A program made the position numbers and the translations under genes. DNA of 29,291 bases, from the NCBI GenBank assembly GCA_964472195.1, contig CAYYJH010000033.1, positions 1 to 29,291 of the forward strand, read 5' to 3'. Below the pieces are notes generated by a model. The model saw only the letters and a list, made by a program, of their open reading frames with translations, ran no database searches and had not been told where the DNA came from. This DNA comes from BS750m-G4 sp964472195 (GTDB taxonomy: Bacteria > Bacteroidota > Ignavibacteria > Tepidaquicellales > Tepidaquicellaceae). Positions 24,118-29,291 of this stretch are shown here, piece by piece; the stretch's first letter is position 1; each line of letters opens with the position of its first letter.

Positions 24118-26112
24118 GTGAAATTAAATCAATTCTTCAAATCAAAAGTTTTCTTTGCACTACTTTCTTTCGCTATTTCATTTTTTGTATATGTCTTAAC
24201 GCTTGCTCCAACAGTTTCATTCATTGATTCCGGTGAATTAGCTACAGTTTGTATTAAACTCGGAATAGCGCATCCTACAGGTTACCCGTTGTTTACAATA
24301 TTGGGAAATCTTTTTTCGAAAATACCTATAGGGGAGGAAATATACAGACTAAATTTAATGAGTGCTGTTTTGTCATCGTTAGGTGTTCTGATCTTTTTTC
24401 ACTTAGTAGTTTTTCTGTTTAAGGGACTAAATTATAACATTTTTAATAAAGCATCTAAAACAGAAATAAAATCATCCAAAAGACAAAAAGAGAAAGTAAA
24501 AAATTTATCTGCTTCTTTTAAACTTGATTCACTGTCAATTTATTTCGTCGCTTTATCATCTTCTCTTATTCTTGCGTTTTCTTTGACTTATTGGAGCATA
24601 GCAAATTCAATTGAAGTTTATTCACTCCATTCATTATTTCTCATTTTACTGATTTATGTTTTTCTTAAAGCATGCAATTCCATAAGTTCTAATGAAGTTA
24701 GTTTATTAAGAAGAGAGAAATACTGGTTAACATTTGCTTTTATACTGGGTTTAAGTTTCACAAATCATTTAACGACACTTTTTTTGGGGATTGGTACTAT
24801 CTATTTGTATTTCGGAGTAAATGGATTCAATAAGAATTCATTGCAGCGAATATTCTATATGATAATTCCATTTATAATAGGTTTGTCAGTCTATTTGTAT
24901 TTACCTTTCCGTGCCGATAATCCAATCCTGAGTTGGGGTAATCCATATAATTTTGAAAACTTCTATCGGCATATATCCGGAAAACAATTTAGTGTGTGGA
25001 TGTTTTCATCTACCGAAAATGCAGAAAAACAGTTTTCATACTTTGTCAATAATTTTCCAAAAGAATATTACTATATTCCTTTACTACTTGCAATATTTGG
25101 ATTAGTAAAAATATTTAAGAATTATAAAAGACTTTTTAATTATACTATCTTATTATTTATATTCACTGTGTTATATGCAATAAATTATGATATTTACGAT
25201 ATAGATTCTTATTTTCTACTTGCATATATAGTTTCTGTAATATGGATTGCATTTGGTGTTTTCTTTCTTGCGGAAAAATTTAAAAAATCTTCCTTAAATA
25301 TAAGTGCAGTTTCATTATTGCTTTGTATATTACCACTTACAGCAAATTATGAACTTACAGACGAGAGTGATAATTATTTTGTTCGGGATTTTACGTATAA
25401 TGTATTCAAATCGGCTCCTGAGAATTCAATTATAATGTCCTCAGAATGGGATTTTTGGGTTTCAGCATCATTATATTTTCAGTATGTCAAGGAAATTAGA
25501 AAAGACCTGGTGGTTATCGATAAAGAGTTGTTAAGAAAAAGTTGGTATTTGGATTTTATCAAGATTCACTATCCGGAAATCTATGAACGCAGCAAAAATG
25601 AATTTGAAATATATAAATCAGATCTAATCAATTTCGAAAGGGAAACCTCAAGGTATACTAATCCGGTAACAGATGCTGACCGGCAATTAGTTCTTAAGAT
25701 TCAGAGAGCATTCCACACTCTCTTAAACAGCATTTTGGAAAATAACCCGGAACGAAATTTTTATACAACTTTCGAAATTGAACAGGCGACTCAGGAAAGA
25801 TTTGGAAATGATTATGTCAGAATCCCTGAAGGATTATTAATCAAGTACTCTAAAGTAAACAGTATTGATGAAAAATATAAAGAACCTGAATTTGAATTTC
25901 GTGTAACAAATAAAGATTCATATCATCATACTTTTATTATGAACGCATATTACAATTCCTTCTTATCACGGGCAAATTATTTAATGAACTTTTCGAAATA
26001 TGATGATGCAGAAAAATTAATTAATCAAGCATTAAAAGTAACTCCACAGGGTCCGGAAGCATTACGTTTATTGAACAAGCTGAAACAGCTAAGAACACTT
26101 CAAAATCAATAA
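24118..26112 (+). CDS. DUF2723 family multi-pass membrane protein (GT117-type glycosyltransferase-like)
   Basis: 664 residues starting with GTG at 24118. The N-terminal hallmark of DUF2723 is clear: LAPTVSFIDSGELATVCIKLGIAHPTGYPLF, followed by about nine hydrophobic helices up to ~residue 410. A soluble C-terminal half contains SEWDFWVSASLYFQYVKEIRKDLVVID. The end (SKYDDAEKLINQALKVTPQGPEALRLL) looks like a TPR. The family is predicted to be a GT-C fold glycosyltransferase acting on the outer side of the inner membrane and is common in Bacteroidota and Ignavibacteria. At 664 residues it is shorter than many ~1000-residue relatives. It is followed 8 bases later by an outer-membrane protein gene. 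Confidence 0.85.
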   Translation: MKLNQFFKSKVFFALLSFAISFFVYVLTLAPTVSFIDSGELATVCIKLGIAHPTGYPLFTILGNLFSKIPIGEEIYRLNLMSAVLSSLGVLIFFHLVVFLFKGLNYNIFNKASKTEIKSSKRQKEKVKNLSASFKLDSLSIYFVALSSSLILAFSLTYWSIANSIEVYSLHSLFLILLIYVFLKACNSISSNEVSLLRREKYWLTFAFILGLSFTNHLTTLFLGIGTIYLYFGVNGFNKNSLQRIFYMIIPFIIGLSVYLYLPFRADNPILSWGNPYNFENFYRHISGKQFSVWMFSSTENAEKQFSYFVNNFPKEYYYIPLLLAIFGLVKIFKNYKRLFNYTILLFIFTVLYAINYDIYDIDSYFLLAYIVSVIWIAFGVFFLAEKFKKSSLNISAVSLLLCILPLTANYELTDESDNYFVRDFTYNVFKSAPENSIIMSSEWDFWVSASLYFQYVKEIRKDLVVIDKELLRKSWYLDFIKIHYPEIYERSKNEFEIYKSDLINFERETSRYTNPVTDADRQLVLKIQRAFHTLLNSILENNPERNFYTTFEIEQATQERFGNDYVRIPEGLLIKYSKVNSIDEKYKEPEFEFRVTNKDSYHHTFIMNAYYNSFLSRANYLMNFSKYDDAEKLINQALKVTPQGPEALRLLNKLKQLRTLQNQ

Positions 26113-26120
26113 TCACACTT

Positions 26121-27539
26121 GTGAAAATTGTGTTCATAATAATTGTCCTCATTATCATTCCTTTTTTTAACATACAAGTGTATGCTCAAAATAGTGAAAT
26201 TAAAACAGAAACGGTTTCTAAAAACGATTCATTGCGAAAAACTCAAATATTTCTCAACAGAATTATTATTGAGGGAAATGAAGTTACCGAAGATGAAATC
26301 ATTTTGAGAGAACTTTCTATACAAGAAAATTCTTATCTCGATCTCGAAAATCTTCAAGAGGATGTTCTAAGAATTTATAATCTTGGTTTATTTACAAAAG
26401 TTGACATTTTACCCATACCGATAGGGGAGAATAAGGTTAACTTGATTATTGAAGTGGAGGAAAGCTTTTATTTTCTTCCTGTCCCTATTGGAGGTTTCAG
26501 GGATGATGATTTCAAAAAGTTCTGGGCAGGAATTGATCTTATGTGGAGAAATTTTAGAGGCAGGAATGAAACAATAGGTTTAAATTTCGGTTTGTTTTAT
26601 GAACCATTTATTAATTTATATTACAGTGTACCATGGATAGGTGAGAAAGAGCACTTCTTTTCCTCGATGGGAGTGGGGTATTCTGTCAATGAAAATCAAA
26701 GTACTGTCAACGAAAATGGAAGTTCAACTAACTCAGGAACTACTATTATTGAAAATTATGTATTAAAGAATTTTAACGGTAATTTTGCTTTCGGAAAATA
26801 CATTACTAAATCTTTTTATTCGTATTTAAATTTTTCTTATAATCATTCATCAGTATCAGAATATAAGGAAGGCAGAACATTCAGTGAAGATGGTACAGAT
26901 CAGTATCCAACACTAAGTATTGTCTTAGGTTATGACACAAGAAATTTAGTAGAATATGCAACTTATGGCTCTTTACATAAAGTTATATATACAAAATTTG
27001 GATTTTTTAATAATAATATTAATTTTAACAAATTCAAAGTAGATTTTAGAAGATACATACCAATAAAAATTACAGACGAATATTCAATAACTTTTGCTTC
27101 AAGGTTAAAGAGTTCGATAGCTTTTGGCGGAAGAATTCCCTCGTATCTTCACGAATTTTTTGGATACAATGAAATAATAAGGGGCTGGAATGAAATATTA
27201 TTAGAAGGGGAAAATCAAATCGGATTATTCAATGAATTTCGAATTCCTCTCTTGAAACCCAGATATGTGCAGGGCAAGGATCATCCATTCGTAAAGAATA
27301 TTTCTTTTCTCAAGAATTTCAATTATAAATATGGTATTTATTTAACTTTATTCTTTGACATAGGGGGTGTTTGGGACAAGAATGATAATTTTTTCAAAAC
27401 AAAATACAGAAATGGTTTCGGAACAGGTCTTAATTTAATTATGCCCTTTGGATTTGTGGGTAGATTGGACCTTGCATTCAGGAAAGATAATGATGAACTC
27501 ATACCACAATTGAACATTGCATTAAATGCTTCTTTCTAA
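26121..27539 (+). CDS. Omp85/BamA-like outer-membrane protein with a single POTRA domain
   Basis: 472 residues from GTG 26121. A signal peptide (KIVFIIIVLIIIPFFNIQVYAQ) is followed by one POTRA domain (~41-115: IFLNRIIIEGNEVTEDEIILREL, LYNLGLFTKVDILP-like, VNLIIEVEE). A beta-barrel of ~350 residues ends in Phe (NIALNASF). Barrel signatures include GGFRDDDFKKFWAGIDLMWRNFRGR and GYDTRNLVEYATYGSLHKV, and EIIRGW near strand 12 resembles the Omp85 VRGF/Y region. BamA itself carries about five POTRA domains, so this is a smaller paralogue (TamA/patatin-barrel-like) of unknown cargo. It is part of a packed run with DUF2723 and rsmE. Confidence 0.85.
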   Translation: MKIVFIIIVLIIIPFFNIQVYAQNSEIKTETVSKNDSLRKTQIFLNRIIIEGNEVTEDEIILRELSIQENSYLDLENLQEDVLRIYNLGLFTKVDILPIPIGENKVNLIIEVEESFYFLPVPIGGFRDDDFKKFWAGIDLMWRNFRGRNETIGLNFGLFYEPFINLYYSVPWIGEKEHFFSSMGVGYSVNENQSTVNENGSSTNSGTTIIENYVLKNFNGNFAFGKYITKSFYSYLNFSYNHSSVSEYKEGRTFSEDGTDQYPTLSIVLGYDTRNLVEYATYGSLHKVIYTKFGFFNNNINFNKFKVDFRRYIPIKITDEYSITFASRLKSSIAFGGRIPSYLHEFFGYNEIIRGWNEILLEGENQIGLFNEFRIPLLKPRYVQGKDHPFVKNISFLKNFNYKYGIYLTLFFDIGGVWDKNDNFFKTKYRNGFGTGLNLIMPFGFVGRLDLAFRKDNDELIPQLNIALNASF

Positions 27540-27551
27540 TAATTATTAAAA

Positions 27552-28268
27552 ATGGAATATTATTTTACTGACAGAACTAATATTTTTGAAAACAAAAAAA
27601 AGTTGCTCTTTACAGGTAAAGGATACAAGCACTTAGCTAAAGTTTTACGAATGAAAAGCGGAGAACAAATCGAAGTTACGGATGGGGGACTTAATGTTTA
27701 TAAATGCAGGATTAAATCGATCGATAAAAACAAAATAGTATGCACTATTATCCGGAAAAAATTTAACGTTAATGAGTCAAAAAGAAGTGTGACTTTATTC
27801 ATCAGTCATTTAAAAAATATGAACAGGTTTGAATTTGCTATTGAGAAAGCAGTAGAGCTTGGTGTCAAAAATATTATTCCAGTAATTACGGAACATACAG
27901 TAAACAAAAAAGGTATATCATCTATAAGACTTAACCGATTAAAAAGTATTATCATATCGGCAATGGAGCAATCTCAAAGATGTTATCTTCCAAAAATTCA
28001 TTCATCGCAGAGTTTTGATGAATTGATAGAAACATCGGACAAGACAAAACAAAAAATTGTAATGTACGAATTTGCAGATTCAACAAGCAAAATAAGTATG
28101 AATGAAAAAGAAGATGATGCTGCATTACTCATTGGTCCCGAAGGTGGATTCACAAAGAATGAAATCGATATTCTATTAAAAAATAACTGGCATGTGAGGT
28201 CACTTGGTTCGAGAAAACTAAGAGCAGAAACTGCTGCAATAGTTTCATTATATGAATTACTAAACTAA
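27552..28268 (+). CDS. rsmE: 16S rRNA (uracil1498-N3)-methyltransferase
   Basis: 238 residues, the usual RsmE length. The N-terminal PUA-like domain (~1-70) contains HLAKVLRMKSGEQIEVTDG. The C-terminal SPOUT domain has FAIEKAVELGVKNIIPVITEHT, SAMEQSQRCYLPKI, and the knotted SAM-binding loops LLIGPEGGFTKNEID and SLGSRKLRAETAAI. It methylates U1498 of 16S rRNA, a housekeeping role. It follows the barrel gene by 12 bases. Confidence 0.97.
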   Translation: MEYYFTDRTNIFENKKKLLFTGKGYKHLAKVLRMKSGEQIEVTDGGLNVYKCRIKSIDKNKIVCTIIRKKFNVNESKRSVTLFISHLKNMNRFEFAIEKAVELGVKNIIPVITEHTVNKKGISSIRLNRLKSIIISAMEQSQRCYLPKIHSSQSFDELIETSDKTKQKIVMYEFADSTSKISMNEKEDDAALLIGPEGGFTKNEIDILLKNNWHVRSLGSRKLRAETAAIVSLYELLN

Positions 28269-28298
28269 AATTATTTTTATAAATTATACATAAAGAAA

Positions 28299-29210
28299 AT
28301 GAAACTCAAAACACTCATACTATCAATTCTGATTTTTATTTCTACATCGAGCGTTTACTCTCAGTTTGATAAACCGACTTTTCAATTGGGATTTGGTATT
28401 TCACAACCCTTTGATGAGTTAAAAGGGGGGAATCTCTATTACTATGGTACTTATAGTAATTTCCCAATTACTCTTATAGATTCAAGCTTTCTGAGAGATC
28501 ACTACGGAGCGAAAACAGGATTCAATGTATTCGGTTCAGCTAAAATAAATTTCGATAAATATAATATCACGAGAGGCATAGTAACAATATCATACAACAA
28601 CTTCAATACCTTTGAAGGTGATGAAGTAGGTACAGTTCCATTCTTAACCCAGCAGGGTGCATTACTGCAGAATGTTACTTACTCTTACAGTTTTACAAAT
28701 TTTACAATTGGAGTTGGATTGGAAGTAGCGCCCCTCTCATTTACAAACGTAGTCAGCCCATTTTTTAATACAACTTTCAATTTTAATTTCTTAAGTGCCA
28801 GTCTTGTACGTACAGAATCCGCCTACGATAGTATTAAAGCAGAATTCGGTCCTGAACTCCGGTTGGGTATTGGTTTTAATACAGGAATCGAAGCTCGTGT
28901 ATCGAAACAGATAGGTGTTGTATTGGGAATTAAATACGATATGGCGAATCTTTTATTAAAGCAGGATGCACGAGGATTTTCCGAAAGAGCAATTTTCGGT
29001 AAAGAGGGCATTCCTTTGAATGATGGGGGAGGCGAATACTGGTCGAACCTGCCGTACTTTGGAGGTGAATATCCCGGTTTATTTAATGCTAACCAAAAGA
29101 AAATAAACTTCGGTACGATATATCTCGCTGTGAACTTTTACCCTGAGATGAAAAAGACTACAGGTAAAGACTCGAAGTCGCCAAAAAATTACAGGCTGTA
29201 TTATAGATGA
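28299..29210 (+). CDS. Predicted outer-membrane beta-barrel protein of unknown function
   Basis: 303 residues. A clear signal peptide (MKLKTLILSILIFISTSSVYSQ) is followed by alternating amphipathic strands typical of Bacteroidota outer-membrane barrels: FQLGFGISQPF, FTIGVGLEVAP, FNTTFNFNFLSASL, LRLGIGFNTGIEARV, VVLGIKYDMANLL and GTIYLAVNFYPE. The last strand is followed by a basic tail, unlike the terminal Phe of classic barrels. No catalytic motif is seen and I do not recognise a named family. It starts 30 bases after rsmE. Confidence 0.8.
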   Translation: MKLKTLILSILIFISTSSVYSQFDKPTFQLGFGISQPFDELKGGNLYYYGTYSNFPITLIDSSFLRDHYGAKTGFNVFGSAKINFDKYNITRGIVTISYNNFNTFEGDEVGTVPFLTQQGALLQNVTYSYSFTNFTIGVGLEVAPLSFTNVVSPFFNTTFNFNFLSASLVRTESAYDSIKAEFGPELRLGIGFNTGIEARVSKQIGVVLGIKYDMANLLLKQDARGFSERAIFGKEGIPLNDGGGEYWSNLPYFGGEYPGLFNANQKKINFGTIYLAVNFYPEMKKTTGKDSKSPKNYRLYYR

Positions 29211-29225
29211 TTTGATTATTGACTC

Positions 29226-29249
29226 GTTCCCAAAGTCCTCTTTGGGAAC
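29226..29249. repeat. Perfect 10-bp inverted repeat (REP-like hairpin or terminator)
   Basis: GTTCCCAAAG-TCCT-CTTTGGGAAC forms a perfect 10-bp stem with a 4-base loop, 15 bases after the barrel gene stop. No T-run follows directly (AGTAAATATTT), so it is a poor classical terminator. Sequences of this GTTCCCAAA/TTTGGGAAC kind are, from memory, common dispersed intergenic repeats in environmental genomes. Its G+C content is higher than the flanks. Confidence 0.6.
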
Positions 29250-29291
29250 AGTAAATATTTAATGTTTTTCGGTTACGAAAGAGCCATGCCT

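Overview
This AT-rich window looks like part of a genome or metagenome assembly from the Ignavibacteria/Bacteroidota side of the tree. The first gene ends in a type IX secretion (T9SS) type A sorting domain with the NYPNPFNPTT signature. Start sites mostly lack strong Shine-Dalgarno sequences, and promoter candidates fit the Bacteroidota -33/-7 pattern better than the E. coli one. The assignment is an inference from protein style; no rRNA or tRNA gene is present to confirm it. A run of 100 N (10460-10559) marks a scaffold gap.

Layout. (1) 1-2139, accessory segment: the 3' end of a T9SS-secreted protein with a good terminator, a small GIY-YIG-like protein, a hairpin-forming repeat, and a VapBC-type toxin-antitoxin pair followed by a partial copy of the same repeat. 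(2) 2140-10138, a tightly packed plus-strand operon: a fold-type II PLP enzyme, an allantoinase/hydantoinase-type cyclic amidohydrolase, SsnA, and the three subunits of a molybdenum hydroxylase (Mo, FAD, 2Fe-2S). (3) 10155-13288, minus strand: YgfK, broken by the assembly gap. (4) 13417-16899, plus strand and divergent from ygfK: YgeY, YgeW and a threonine-synthase-like PLP enzyme. (5) 17068-21153: full-length GcvP and a membrane-anchored class III nucleotide cyclase. (6) 21304-23253, minus strand: an orphan PAS histidine kinase. (7) 23665-29210, plus strand: CoA-binding protein, DUF2723 membrane protein, single-POTRA Omp85-like protein, RsmE and an outer-membrane barrel protein.

The central finding is regions 2-4. 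Together they carry homologues of nearly all the catalytic genes of the E. coli ygeW-ygeX-ygeY-hyuA-ygfK-ssnA-ygfM-xdhD locus. That locus is known as the selenium-linked molybdenum hydroxylase locus and, in gut anaerobes, is tied to anaerobic purine/urate breakdown. A likely flow is: purine hydroxylation or reduction by the Mo hydroxylase and YgfK, ring opening by the two amidohydrolases (SsnA and the cyclic amidohydrolase), hydrolysis by YgeY, carbamoyl transfer to carbamoyl phosphate by YgeW, and final C-N lyase steps by PLP enzymes. The canonical diaminopropionate ammonia-lyase YgeX is absent. Two different PLP enzymes of uncertain substrate sit at the two ends of the cluster. GcvP follows directly and shares an almost identical upstream promoter-like element with the first gene of the cluster, which suggests that glycine cleavage is expressed together with the pathway.
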